A stretch of DNA of 64,000 nt from Dipteris shenzhenensis (lineage: Eukaryota; Polypodiophyta; Polypodiopsida; Gleicheniales). A model generated the notes under the pieces. It made no database searches, was not told the origin of the DNA, and saw only the letters and a list, made by a program, of their open reading frames with translations. Shown piece by piece: positions 31,690-44,676 of this stretch. The position numbers were made by a program, and so were the translations under genes. Position 1 is the stretch's first letter. Every line of letters begins with the position of its first letter. Location: NCBI GenBank assembly GCA_047967505.1, contig CM106538.1; one strand, written 5' to 3'.

Positions 31690-32165
31690 TCATCACACAT
31701 GGCCTTCCCTCAAGATCGCGTGGCACCTTGCCATGTAGGCAGCCACATTAGCACACGTTATCACTTGCCACATCTTCAATCAGACCTATAGCAGTGACAC
31801 ATCACCACCATCGACTTCAGTCGATTGCCACATGCCTTATCTTGCCACATTAGCATCTCCCCAAGCACACCATGCCACATCAGCAACAACTAACTGGACT
31901 ACCACATTACCACACTGACATCAGTTGCCACATCACCAAGTCATGTCATTAATGCCACATCATTGGGGTCCACTCAATTGCCAGTGCAGCAGAGTCCACA
32001 TCACATATCTTGCCACCTCAACATTGCCACATGGCAATCCCCTGTCAAGCACACATCCCCTCTGCTGTGCATACTACATTTGTATGCTCTTGACATCTAA
32101 GCAGTGCACACCCCTTGGCAAGCACACCTCTACATGTGACTCTAAGTGCCACATCATCATTTGCA
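31690..32165. repeat. TTGCCACAT word cluster
   Basis: Nine or so copies of (T)TGCCACAT(C) spread irregularly over 470 bp, for example TTGCCACATCTTC and ATGCCACATCAGC. It resembles the GCCACGTCA cluster of the gypsy-1 leader and may be a decayed leader of a related element. Confidence 0.55.
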
Positions 32166-32317
32166 CCCTTTTTGCCCCTCCACCTTGATCAAGTGATATC
32201 TCTTGATCCAGGAAGAATTTGAGGGCACTCCAAAAAGGAAAAACACTCAATTTTTTATGCTCTATATGCTCATCACATCATGCGTACATTTTGATACAAG
32301 TATAACACACTTTTGAG

Positions 32318-32525
32318 CCTCAATGTGACAAATCCACCTCTTCCATACACATTAGCCTCTTCATCGACGCATTTGACCCAACACGTAAAATGAACAAAGA
32401 AAATGAATTATTTACTTTTGCTCCTCGATGACAAATCCACTTCTTTCATGCACACCAACCTCTACATCGATGCATCTGACCCAACACCTAAAATGAACAA
32501 AGAAAAGGAATGATTTTCATCACTC
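32318..32525. repeat. 105-bp tandem duplication
   Basis: Units start CCTCAATGTGACAAATCCAC (32,318) and CCTCGATGACAAATCCAC (32,423). Both end with AAAATGAACAAAGAAAA. Identity is high with small indels. Confidence 0.8.
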
Positions 32526-33010
32526 GATGGTTGGTCTAGATCTAGTTTAGAGTACATTAGATCATCCATAGCAGAGAGAACTCCTTAGCAGCCAATTGAA
32601 GCAATTCCCAAATATTACCTACTTGGAGTCAGTCCCTTTGCTCACATGTGGTTTCAAATCATTACATTTCCTGAAACCTGACGTTCCACGGTTCAGTGAG
32701 CATACTTTAGAGTGTTTAAAGGCATTGGCCAAATGATCAGAGGATAGATTGCACATTTGTTCATTTTTGCACACACATGTCATCATTGTAAAGCCTATTT
32801 GGCTATTTTTCGGCATTGTGCACATCATTTAAAGCCTTGTAAAGCCTCTTGGCTATTCATGACATCATTTTCCACAAGCCTTGTAACATAGTGGATTATA
32901 TAATGGAGTTTTATCTTCACCGATAGTTCAAATTGCACTTGATACAGTCAGTGTATTGCAGTTGATTCAGACAATGATTTCACAAACACTTTGACTACAC
33001 TTTCTTACAC

Positions 33011-36000
33011 CATGTCTACGACTAGCAACCTCAATCTGGAGGGATATGTTAAGCTAGACAACTCCAACTAACACATGGAAATATTGAATGGAGGCCATTC
33101 TTGTACTTCAAGACAAATGGGAGTATGTCAATGGATCTATACCTAGACCATTAGACAATCCAGCTACTAGCAGTAGCTCCACTCCCACTGTTGTCGCAAC
33201 ACTAGTAGTAGGATCTACAGCTACACCACCAGTGATCCTGTCATTGCCCGAGCACAGGAAAAGAGGGACAAGAAAGACAAATATGCATATCATTTGATTA
33301 AGCAAAATGTGTCATGCTAGGACAGCTCAACACAATCAAGACATCAAAATAAAAATGGGATATGTTTGCAGCTCTTTACGAGTCCAAGAACATTTCCAGG
33401 ATTCTCACACTGAGAAACCAAATCAACCAGAGTTTCTGCAATAGCAATGAAACCGGTCATGCTTACGTACTCAGGTTTAAGGATTACAACAATCAACTCG
33501 TTGCAGCGGGAGAGACCATGAATCTTCTAGAAATGGTTCAAGTCATCTTGAATGGACTAGGAGAGGGATACGAGAATCTAGTCTAGAGTATTGCCATTCA
33601 ACGGAAAATTCCAACACTTGAATAGCTACAATCAGTGTTACTTGGTGAAGAACTCAGGATTCATGCCATTCACACATGCAAAGGTCATTCCAACGATCAA
33701 GCATTCACAACTTCAAATAGAAGTAGAGGTAGGACACATGTAGAGGTAGATCATTTCAATGAAGTGGTCAACATCAGCATCAGCACAACCAAGAGGAAAT
33801 CATTACAATAGAGGAAGATTCCAAGGACGAGGGAATGCATCCACCACGTGTCAAACATTCAATACAACTACTATCATAAGTTTGGACACTATGAAAGATA
33901 TTGCCGCAAGAAGCAGTACGACCAAGATGGTCAATCCAACAACAACAACAATGAGGGAATTTTTTAGGAAGAGGATATCATTGCGGTGGACATTCAAGTC
34001 ATAGTCATTGTGCCAATGAACCTAAGAATATGTTTCTTGCAAGCGTGGATATGTAAAAGACTGATACCATGTATCTTAACATAGATTGCAATTCAAAAGG
34101 GAAATGCAGTTACCAAGTCGATCAAGCAGATCAAGATCCTTTGGTATGTTGAAAGTGGTGCATCATCTCATATGACAAAACATCAAGAATGGTTGACAGA
34201 TATGAAACCATTAGAAGGAGAAAATACCATTATCTAGACTGCAGATAATACATCAAATCCAATTCAAGGGAAAGGCATTATCCCTATGAACAATTTCACT
34301 AGTATAAAAGGATTGGTGAAAGATGTACTCTATGTTTCGAGACAGCAAGAACCTCTTATCAGTTGATCAAATGACAGAACACAACTATTGAGTCATCTTC
34401 GATGGAGATGAATACACTATCAGAGACAAATCTAGAGGATATCCCAGGTAGTAGGAAAAGCAGTCAAGGAAGGACGGTTGTTCAGAATGCTAGCTTCAAT
34501 ACCAGATTTGCATGTCATGTTAGCTCAATCAAAACAACAAATGCTACTTTCCACAGTATGGCACAAGAGATATGGACATGTCAATTTCAAAAGTTTGATA
34601 CAACTCAAAAATTAGAATATTGCAATTGGAATTCTGAAACTACAATTTCTTGGAAAAGTTTACGAAGCATGTTGCTTCAGTAAAACAAAAGCAAACCAAC
34701 TTTGGGAGAAGCACCTCTCGAGCAAGAGGTATTCTTGATTTAATTCATACAAATGTATGGGGTTATGCCTAGACCCGAAGCATCAAAAAATGGTTAACTT
34801 TACTATTTGACTTTCATTGATGACTACATCAAATATTGTTGGGTCTACTTTTGGGAAGAGAAATCTGATGTCTTTTCTAGATTTCAAGAATTCAAAGCCA
34901 TGGTCGAGAACCAAACAGGCAGAAAGATCAAAGTCATGAGATCAGACAGAGGAGGTGAATACATGTATTTTGCAGAAGTAATGGCATTTAAAGACAATTC
35001 ACTTGTGCAGATACTCCTCAACAGAATGCAAGAGCTGAAAGGAAGAATGGTACTTTAACTTTAGCAGACAGTGCTAGAGAAATGATCAATGAGAAGCATC
35101 TTTTGAATTAGTAGTTGGGTAGAAGCAATTGCCACTGCAAACTACTTGCTTAATCAGCTCTTGACTAAACTGATTCAGGGTATGACACATTATGAAGCAT
35201 TCACTAGACACAAGCCACGCATTGGGCATCTCCACATATTTGGTTGCATAGCATATGACCACTTATAGGACAATCATCATAGAAATTTGGATGTGAAGTC
35301 ACGTAAATGCATCATGGTTGGCTATAGAGAAAGCAAAGCATACAAGTTGTATGATCCCATAAACCAAAAGGTCATTATCTCCAGAGATGTAATCTTTGAT
35401 GAGGAATTAGAATGGAAAACCTCAAATACATAGGAGATGGACACACTGATTACACAGTCACCTACAAAAAAGGTTGATGAAGAAGAGCAAGAATTGCTAG
35501 AGACACCCTGAGAAGAGAAGCAACTCAAACAGTCTACTAGGAAAAGAAGACCACCAATCAGATTGACATATGCTCAAAAAGGAAAATCAATTCAGGATGA
35601 AACCACCAACTATACTATTTTGACTACCATTATGGCTACAGAAGAGCCAGTGTACTTCGAAGATGCAGCTGACAAGCTAGAATGGCAAACTGCTATGAGT
35701 GAAGAAATGGAAGCTTTGTACAAAAACAATACTTAGGAATTATGCGACCTTCCACCATGAAAGAAGGCCATAGCAAACAAATGGGTTTACAAAGTGAAGT
35801 ACAATCCAAATTGAAAGATACAAAGCCAGACTAATTGCAAAAGGATTTGCAGAGCAATGTCGTAAAGACTATGATGAGCCTTATGCTCTAGTAGCAAAGA
35901 TGGATTCCATACAATTCTTGATATCACTAGTGACACTCAGTAGATGGAATGTGTACTAGCTAGATGTCAAGAATGCTTTTCTCAATGGTTACCTAGACAA

Positions 36001-36800
36001 GGAAGTCTACATGCAGCAACCAGTAGGTTATGTTGAACCAGGAAAAGAGAATCAGGTTTGCCATCTCAAGAAAAGTCTCTATGGCTTAAAGCAAGTACCA
36101 AAAAGTTAGTACATCAGAATTGACAAGTATTTTGCTAATCTGGGATCATGAAATCCAATGTAGATCGTACTCTCTACTAAAAGGTTCAAGGGGAAGACAT
36201 CACTATTACACTTTTGTATGTAGATAATCTAATTGTGATAGGAAGTAATGATAGCTTCATCAAGAAGTTGAAACAAGAATTATCGGCAGAGTTCGACATG
36301 AAAGATCTTGGACTTATGCACTCTTATCTTGGAATTGAGTTCTGGAGTCTCTCAGATAGCACCTTCACAAGACATCACCTTCATGAGTCAGCTAAAATAT
36401 GTTGACGGTCTCCTGAAGACGTTTCATATGGCAGATTGTAAGATTGCAAACACTCCCATGGAGTAGAGTTTGAAACTTACAAAAGATTCAAAAAGCCTAC
36501 CGCCAATGACATGTATTATCAGTAGCTTATTGGATCTCTTATATATATGACTATCACAAGAGTCTTGAGATACATCAGGCATACAAGATAGTTTGGAATA
36601 GAATACAGAGGAAGTCATCCAAGGCTGCATGGATACTATGACAGTGACTATGTCGGAGATCATGAGACGAGGAGATCCACACAAGGATATGCATTTTCCT
36701 TCGTCAAGGTGCTATATCATGGTTGTCAAACAAACAGCCAACTATTGGGAGCACTATATCAAGCATCTATTCCTAATCCTCCAATGTGGCTGTAAGACCC
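33011..36800 (+). pseudogene. copia-3: decayed full pol copia element
   Basis: Gag begins MSTTSNLNLEGYVKLDNSN, then a WEYVNGSIPRP-type and UBN2-like stretch (33,360-33,590). A knuckle remnant follows (YYHKFGHYERYC) with the first cysteines lost. The protease has WYVESGASSHMT (34,138), with Glu where the catalytic Asp should be. Integrase pieces include FIDDYIKYCWVYFWEEKSDV and RSDRGGEY (34,807-34,980). RT has [38 protein letters not shown] and LYVDNLIVIGS (second catalytic Asp replaced by Asn), and RNase H traces follow (YDSDYVGDHETRRSTQGY, about 36,640). Numerous stops and shifts. No LTR pair or primer site was found. Confidence 0.9.
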
Positions 36801-36833
36801 CACTGGTGGCTTAAAGACCCCACTGGTGGCTTA
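36794..36833. repeat. 20-bp direct repeat at the end of copia-3
   Basis: AAGACCCCACTGGTGGCTTA appears twice in tandem, at the point where copia homology ends. Confidence 0.85.
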
Positions 36834-37614
36834 GACTGACAAGCTAGAGCTAGATCCAAAGCTAAATTCTGATGCAGATAGTGCGGCACTAACCCCAACA
36901 TCAAACCCTATAGCTGACCGATCCAACCATGCAGGAGAATGTGGTCAAGGAGGCAACTACAATAGGCAACATGTAGCTCTCTGACATATTAGACTATACC
37001 CTAGACCCTCACCATGAGCAGTTGGAAGTGGAGCTGGCCAGATCACAAGGGCAAGGTGTCCCTAATTGAAGCATTGGCCTAGATGGATGCCCTCCTACTC
37101 CTCGTTGACATGGCTCAAGGTGATGGATCCCTCAAAGGCCCCGATTACTGAAAGAGAAAATCATCATCCTCCAATAGAATTGGGATATTGACAAGGAATA
37201 ACTAAAGGTGATGAAGATGCACTTCAAGGAGGAGAATGCTACGAGGGATAAAGAGGAGGCAAAACTATGGAAGGTGAATGGCTTCTCCATCTTGTTCTCC
37301 TTCCCCATGCACACCCTTCTCTCACCATCTCTCAAAACTTATTTGTCGACTCCCGAGTCATAAGCCACTTGAACCAACATCCCCTGAGTCATATCCCCTT
37401 GCACAACCTCAAGCGTTCATCCATTCTTTTTCTCCTCGTCTATCACTAATGGAAACCCTACCTCAGCGTCTTCCAAGGGTCACTATCAAGGCTCCCAAAT
37501 TCAAAGGGTCTCTAATGATCATATTCGAAGACTCTTGTACACATGTAAATCAAAAGAGTGGAATGGGAAAATGCATATCTTGTGCTCTATTTAGAAGAAG
37601 GATAATAAGTAGGC
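36834..37614. other. No gene established
   Basis: Plus-strand open frames of up to 123 codons (37,278-37,649) are Pro/Ser-rich and unrecognised. Confidence 0.35.
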
Positions 37615-38590
37615 ATCTTGATAGTATACATGCTAAGTCAGCCTTTTAAAAACCAATTAGTATAAACAAAAACATATTGAAACCACATGCCATGAGCAAT
37701 ACTCATGCCATTTTACAAAGAGTATTGTGCTATAAAGCACCTAAAATTCAAAAGCACATGATTTGCTCTACATCACAAGAAACATTCATGAGACTAGCAC
37801 TATGGTGAAAAGCACATCGCAGGCAAGTGCATGCTATAAATAACAAACTATTCTACTATAAATAATAAATCACAAACATGAAGCACTTGCCTAAATAGGT
37901 AGACAAACAAAGTTTAATCTTAAGAGCACTTAAAATGATCTAAAGTGCAAATGCTAAAACCTATAAAAAATCAATTAGTGTAAGCACAAACATAACATGG
38001 CATGGGAAATAATAATACTCATGCTATTCTACAGAGAGTATTGTGCTATAATGCACAAGAAAAAAACCAAAAGTATATGATGTGCTCTAGATCAGAACAA
38101 ATAGTCATGAGACTAGTGTGCTATAAAGCATAATATGGTGAAAAGCATAGGGTAGCGAGTGTAGTGCTATGAAGCACAAACTATTCTACTATAAATGATT
38201 AATCACACAAATGAAGTACTTGACTACCTAGGTAGACAAAAAGAGTTAAATCGTAAGAGCGATTGAAATGAGAAAGTACATGTGCTGATAGTACATATCT
38301 CAAGTCAACCTACAGAAAAAGCCAATTAGTATAAGCACAAACATATTGAAGCGCATGGCATGGGCAATACTCATGTGATTTTACAACAGTTATTGTGTTA
38401 TAAACATAGAAAAAAACAAAAGCACATGATGTGCTCTACATCACAACACACATTCATCAGACTAGTGTGCTATGAAGCACATTATGATGAAAAGCACAAG
38501 GCAAGCAAGTGTAGTGCTATAAAGCACAAACTGTTCTACCATGAATAATAAATCATGCACATCGGGAAGTTGCCTACATAGACAAGAAGA
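37615..38590. repeat. Three-unit tandem repeat, about 270-350 bp per unit
   Basis: Units start near 37,648, 37,966 and 38,316 with CCAATTAGT(A/G)TAAGCACAAACAT-like sequence. Each runs through ATACTCATG, TATTGTGCTATAA, GATGTGCTCTA, a CATGAGACTAG word and CTATTCTACTATAAATAA. The third is truncated at its end. Stretches around AGTACATATCTCAAGTCA/AGTATACATGCTAAGTCA show a partial unit before the first. Diverged, non-coding, satellite-like. Confidence 0.85.
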
Positions 38591-38990
38591 TTTGAAAATG
38601 TTTTGAGTTTAATGATATGCTGGGCAATCCTAGTGCCCCTCTTTAGGTGAGCACCATTTACCCATGGCCTCCCCTAGTAAAAGAGGAATATGATGCCCTA
38701 GCCCCCTTTATGCCTTTGGAGGAAGATGCTTCCTAACCTCGAGTACAAGTTTCAGCCCATTGAGCCTCTAACCAAAGATGAAAATAACTCCTTGGAAATG
38801 TCGAGTAGCCAACCATCTTTTGAGTCACCAACAATGGTAAGCTAGTGTACCCAAGTGGACCTCCTTGCCACAATCAAGAAAATGCCACCCTAGCATGGTG
38901 GTGAGGTAGAAGACCACCCCAACTCAGTACCATCGTCACCTGTCTCTTGCCCAACAAGGGTGATATCCACAAGCTCCTCGTATACCAGCA

Positions 38991-40400
38991 AGTCCCTTAA
39001 TTCCCTCTTGGATTCATGTCATGAGGATATGGCTTGAATAAAGTCAAGCAAAATATTAGCCACCAGGCCCCACACACACACACAACTTCAAAAATATGTT
39101 CATGCATTATGAGGATGCCATGCCTAATGGACTCCTAAACTTCGTACGGAGATTGAGCATAAGATAGACTTCTTCCCTAGGAGTACTTTGCCAAATGACC
39201 AACATTTTAGGATTTTCCATTGGAGCATGATGAGATAAGAAGGTGAGTACATGAATTGCTTGAGAAAGAATTAATAAGGGAGATTATTTCTCCATGTTGC
39301 TATCTGTTCTTACTTGCTCCAAAGGACATATGGAGAATGTGTGTGAACAACAAAGTTGTTCATAAGATCATTATTAAAAGCAAATATACTTAACCCTAGA
39401 TGTGGATAATCGTATCAATGTACTGCAACATGCAATCTTCTTCGCAAATGTAGGCTTGAAATTAAGTTATTGACAGATACGTATTAGAGAAAAAGACCAA
39501 TGGAAATAGCCTCCAAGACAAATGACTCGTTGTATGACTGGATGGTTCTACCTTTTTGTCACTCCGATGCACTTGCAACCTTCAACAAGTTGATGAATCA
39601 TGTGTTATGCCCAATTTTTTTGTAGATTTGGCAATATGTATTTGGATGACATCATAATTTACAACAAATCATATGAAGTGCACCTCATGCATGTGAAAAA
39701 GGTACAGTAAAAATTGATGGAAAATTGATTGGGTATCAACCTAGAGAAGAATAAATTCTGCAAGCAAAAACTTATGTATCTTGGATTTGTAATATCTAAA
39801 GAGGGGATGAAAATGGAACCAACTAAGGACAAGGATATAGTGACATGGCTTATAACTCAAACAATGATGAAAGTAAGAAGCTTCCATGGCATGGTCAATG
39901 TGCACATATAATTTACGAAAGATTGCTGGAGGATATCTACTCAATTGACAAGCACAATAAAGAGGGATCATGGGGTTAGTTGAAACCCCCAAGCAGCCCA
40001 TGTTTTTTAATAAATGAAAGAGATGATAATAAAGCCTCCTTTTTTTTTTTTGCCAAACCTATCAAAGACCTTCGAGGTCGAGTATGATTAGGTATTAACA
40101 TTGGCGGCTTTTGCAAAAAGACATGTTGCATATTTCAGCAAGTTAAATGAAGCCATGCAAAGGTATTGCACATACACTCAAAAGCTCTATGCCCATGTGT
40201 AGTCATTAAGAAATGGAGACACTATTTGCTGCCCAAAGAGTTTGTGGTGCATACAAACCATCAAGCACTCAAGTACCTACAAAGCTAAGAAAATATGCAA
40301 CCAAGACATGCTAAATGGGTAAGCTTTTTGCAAGATTATAATATTTGGAGAGACACTTATATAGAGCTGAGTTGAAGGTGATTCTCTTATTGTGAATACA
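38991..40400 (+). pseudogene. gypsy-3: RT and RNase H relic
   Basis: The segment reads DAMPNGL..NFVRRLSI, then ELLEKELIREIISPC, LLAPKDIWRMCVNNK and FNKLMNHVL. Near 39,640 comes YLDDIIIYN, then LGINLEKNKFCKQKLMYLGF (39,729 on). RNase H has [12 protein letters not shown], a [19 protein letters not shown]-like block and HAKWVSFLQDYN. Frames shift often. The block order is standard for Ty3/gypsy pol; integrase and LTRs were not recognised. Confidence 0.85.
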
Positions 40401-42469
40401 ACCTACAGACTTGTACAAAATTCACTATGTAGACCCTCACGTATCCTACATTCAACATTGTGATGCTACATGTGGTGTGAAGGAAGACTAAAAGAGAGAA
40501 CACTTAATTATCTAGGTGATTTGAGTGGCTATGGACATGCATAGTGCAATAGCGGGAGTATTGGTTCTCCTATCAACAACGATCTCTTGGAATCCTTTCC
40601 ATAGGATATTCCTACAGTCAAGGCGAGGCTCTAGTCAAATCTAGAGCACCTATTGTTGTTCCAGGAAAGAGAATTAAGGACCAAGCAACCAATAACCGAA
40701 ATATTAAAGCAACGATAACTTCATCATGTGCGCACCGATTGTAGAATGGCGTAGTGGGACTTGGTCCATATAGAGATCAACAAGTTGTTTCATTTAGAGG
40801 TGATTTGGGATAGCTACAAACTTCCCACAATTTGGGCCTATTACAATAAACAACCCACGCTTGTCTATTTTCAGTACATGTGGTGGTGGCTAAAAAGAGA
40901 TCCAAAAGTAACAAAGTTTTGATTCAAGAGTTATTGGAACAACAAGGTAACTGGCCAAAACCACCACAATGGTTGATCATCGGTAATTGGCTAACTAAAA
41001 CCAATATGTGGCTATCCAAATATTGATAATCCAATGAAATGGTTGTCCAAACAAACGAGCTGATTGAATTGTGGGTTATAGTTCATGCAATTACCTATTG
41101 CAAACTCCTATGAGGGTAAAAACCAACATGCTTACTAGATTCAATGCATTTTAAGCTTTTGCAACTTTCAAGTTTCTTCAAGAAAAGTGAATGCACCTTG
41201 TTAAAACCTGAGTTCAAGTCTTCCATGTGATGAATTAGAGCAATATGTGTATAAAGCTTGCAAGTTATCACTTTTCTATTTTTGTATTAGAGTCTTGTGC
41301 ATTTGCATCATTTGGTATTAGGGTCTTGTGAAACTGTTCAAGAAAGATCTAGTGAGATGATAACGTTAGAGAAAGCAATGGATGAGAACCTAATAGCCAA
41401 AAGCATCCTAATTGATTAGCCAATTCAAGATTCTTCAGAATTGTCTTGCCTAACTAAAGCAACTTATAAACTCTTTAACAAAACACTCAAAATACATGCA
41501 AAAAAGATGGATTCAATCCAAATTTAGTCATAAAAGATAGTACCATATCGAGACATTGGCTAAACTCTCAAAGTATCATTCTCAATATATGAGAACATGC
41601 CTATACTAAGCTATGAATCTTACACATGAAGATAGGATCATCAACCACTAGCAACTCTTTCATGCAGTTAGCATTCTTGAATGCGGTTGTGGGTCAATTA
41701 AAGAAGATGGTTGATCACAGATGTTTAGAGATAGACACAATGTTCTATGGACAAAATTCCTTCCGGTCTGACATTCCAATTGACACAACATAGGTTGAAG
41801 AGTCACAAGTTCCACTTCCTAGTTGAAGAAAATAGCTTTACAATACTCCACCAGCAAACATTCTTGATACTCAAATGAGGAAGATGAGTCAAAAGTGCCA
41901 TTGGCCAAGTAATTATCATGGTGGTCTTAGTGCTCAATGTCCCACAGGCATCATATTCTCTATAATAAATCAACTTTCTACATGAGGTTCTTCTCACAAT
42001 ACAAGATTGAATTCTCTCTATGCCATATGCAAGTATTCTTTGCTCATTTCTCTATGATCTCAATGAGAGCTCATGGGATATGACCAATTTTAAGGAAACA
42101 AAGCTCTTATTCAATTGTTTAGCTAGTTGATGTAAACATTGCAATAACTTATTTAGGCCTTTCAATCACCTCAAATTGATTGGTACATTTGTTGAGAAAC
42201 CCCAAGTATGTCCAAGTGAGTGACTTCTAGGTGTTGGGTTTGTTCGAATCCTTGAATGAGGAAAGAGTACTTTCCTTGGTTGCACAAGCTTGCCAAGATT
42301 GGGTGTTATATTTGAACATTCACAACAATTCCCACATACCAAATGTTTTAATTAAAGACTTTTAAGCGACATCAAATTATAGGACCAAACTAAACATCAC
42401 TACAATACAAGAATGCAAACACCCCAATTTTTAACATAATCATGGAGTGGTAAAACAAAAATAGCCCTT
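40401..42469. other. No gene recognised
   Basis: May begin with decayed gypsy pol or integrase sequence. Beyond about 41,000 no motif or repeat is visible on either strand. Confidence 0.4.
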
Positions 42470-42535
42470 AAGCTCCCCCTCCCCCCTCCCCCCTTCCCCC
42501 CCCCCTGCCCCCCCAAACCACACACACACACACAA
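42470..42535. repeat. C-rich tract with adjacent (CA)n
   Basis: Runs of C interrupted by T (42,473-42,513), then about seven CA repeats. Simple sequence. Confidence 0.9.
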
Positions 42536-42969
42536 GGCTCTTCCAATAAAAGGGAAAAAGAAAAAAGGAACATAGAGAAGAAATTTTAGATATATCACAC
42601 CTAATTTATACTCATTTAACATAGAACTATATTATGTGAGCAACATTGAAGAAACATAGCCCTAACACTTATTCCATCTGTCACTGAAGGTGAGCTAGAG
42701 CAAGAAGAGGATTTGCACATTAAATTGAACATCATGAGATACAATACCAGAAAATAAAGGGTTTGGCTATCAACTTCCTAAGATGGATGAGCATTCCCTC
42801 CAAGACTGCCACAAAATGTTGAATTTCAATCAAAGCACATGGCACCTTCTCCTTAAGCAAGATGCATGTGTTTAGCTCTCAAAGGCATAGTTCATGTTGT
42901 GAAGCCTGAATTTTCCATAGGCTAGTCCAAGACTATGGATTGTCACCATATACATATGGAATGCAACAT

Positions 42970-43511
42970 TTAGATTGGGCTAACCACTGGTCTGCCACAA
43001 CACCATAGCACTGTGCACTGCCACCTCAGCATTGTGCAGATAGTCACGTGTCACTGCCACGTCAGCCACACGTGTGTGCTACGTCGTCTAACACATGTGC
43101 ACCATGTCAGCCCAAAGCATGCATATGCCATGTCATCTGTGTGCCATGTGTCTACTGGCCTGCCAGATCATCTTTCCAATAGAATCCATGCTATTATACA
43201 CACGAAGGCATCGTCACTGCACAAAGAACGTTTGTTTAGAAAAACAGACGGAAGATGTCACAACTGATTTGCATTCACAAATCTCGTCAGATGATTGTGG
43301 CCGGAAGCGTTTAGCACTCTGTTAACATGAAACTTGAGAGTATCTCCAGCCTTGAATGCGTGTACACCATCAACAATACTAGACTTTTGCTATTTCACCA
43401 GACACTTGCGCCGAGGATTAGCGTCGTCCAATTTCTCCATATGTCACATCATGTATCTCAATCACCCATGGGTAGCCTGTGTCCCGCTGATTCTTGGCCC
43501 GCGGCATCACT

Positions 43512-43514
<3 letters not shown>
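42970..43514 (-). pseudogene. gypsy-2 leader relic, distal part
   Basis: CTAACCACTGGTCTGCCA matches CTAACCACAGGTCTGCCA of the gypsy-1 leader (15,381-15,398) and is followed, as there, by a GCCACGTCA/GCCATGTCA cluster (43,010-43,150). The remainder is diverged. The leader continues at 50,513 beyond two inserted LINEs. No gag-pol of this copy is visible to the left, so it is truncated. Confidence 0.6.

Positions 43515-43552
<38 letters not shown>
43515..43552. repeat. (CT)n microsatellite at the 5' edge of a LINE-B1 fragment
   Basis: About 19 CT units directly abut the truncated LINE-B1 start at 43,553. Confidence 0.95.
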
Positions 43553-43555
<3 letters not shown>

Positions 43556-44105
43556 AACTATCTTTACTGAGCACTTTGTGGAATCACTGGTTGACAAGTG
43601 AAAAGAGGGTAAAGCTGGAATATTACCAAGACAACATAAATCCCACATGTTGGTCTACATACATGTCCATAGAGACTCATGCTCAGTCTTATATTAGCAC
43701 ACCTATCCCCCTTCTATATTGCAAAAACATCGCCAGGTTCCGTAACAGATCTCATACATTTGCCATTGAGCAGGGAGCTTGGATACACTAGCCTAGACAT
43801 GCTAGAGTCTGTACCCTTTGTGACATGCAGATAGTTGAGGCGGAGCCACATGTAGCTCTACAGTGCCCCCGATATGCACATATCAGGGAGGACTACCAAC
43901 AGATACTGGGGGACTCCGCTTAGTTGACATTAGCTCTCTCCAGTACCTCTCCGGCAGCATTGGGATCTTTTGTCACTCGTCTACCTATCATCAGGAACTC
44001 TTAGACTCCTGACCCCTCTCCTTGAGGAGACTCTTTTTACATTATATCAAGATGGGTCCCATGGGTCATTTTTGGCCCCCCGAGGACGCTAATAATTTCT
44101 ACTTC

Positions 44106-44108
<3 letters not shown>
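43553..44108 (+). mobile_element. LINE-B1 copy (i), 5'-truncated 3' end
   Basis: More than 90% similar by eye to 54,311-54,866, the 3' end of copy (iii). It encodes the zinc segment CTLCDMQIVEAEPHVALQC-like (stops present) and ends in CTAATAATTTCTACTTCTAC followed by (CT)n. Both ends lie in CT tracts. Confidence 0.92.

Positions 44109-44136
<28 letters not shown>
44109..44136. repeat. (CT)n microsatellite, 3' tail of copy (i)
   Basis: Fourteen CT units between the end of LINE-B1 copy (i) and the start of the pyrimidine-rich 5' region of copy (ii). Confidence 0.95.
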
Positions 44137-44622
44137 ACCCCATCTCCCTCTACCCCCCCACTACCCCATCTCCCTCTTCTTCTCTCCGCTAGCCTCTCCG
44201 CCTCATCTCTCCTCCGCTAGCCTGCTCTAGCTCCTCCGCTAGCCTGCTCTAGCTCTATGCTAGCTCCTATGCTAGCCTGCGCTAGCCTTGCGCTAGTCCT
44301 CTGCTAGCTTGCACTAGCTCTCCGCTAGCTTTGCGCTAGTCCTCCGCTACCCCTACTCTCCACAGTTGGTCACTAGAGATATTTGACCCAAATTGCTAGG
44401 CTCCTGCTTTGTATACTTGCCCCCCATTAGTCATCATCCTGCTTGCCGCCTATTAGTTCGCCGCTCGTCCCGCCACCCCATCGTTTGTTCACCTGCCGTT
44501 CGTAGCTCTCACCACCTTCACCACTTCTCCACCAGCCTCACGTAGCCTCTCCGCTGCCAGCCTCTCGCAGCCCCTTGTAGCCTCTCCGCTAGTCCCTTGT
44601 AGCCCATCCACCAACCCCCATG

Positions 44623-44676
<54 letters not shown>

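Noticed and set aside
36834-37649. Host gene suggested by a 123-codon ORF
   Set aside because: Pro/Ser-rich without domain, no splice or start context, and flanked by relics; support too weak.
41803-41997. Minus-strand 64-codon ORF as a copia protease remnant
   Set aside because: No DSGAS-type motif or neighbouring pol blocks could be found; left unassigned.
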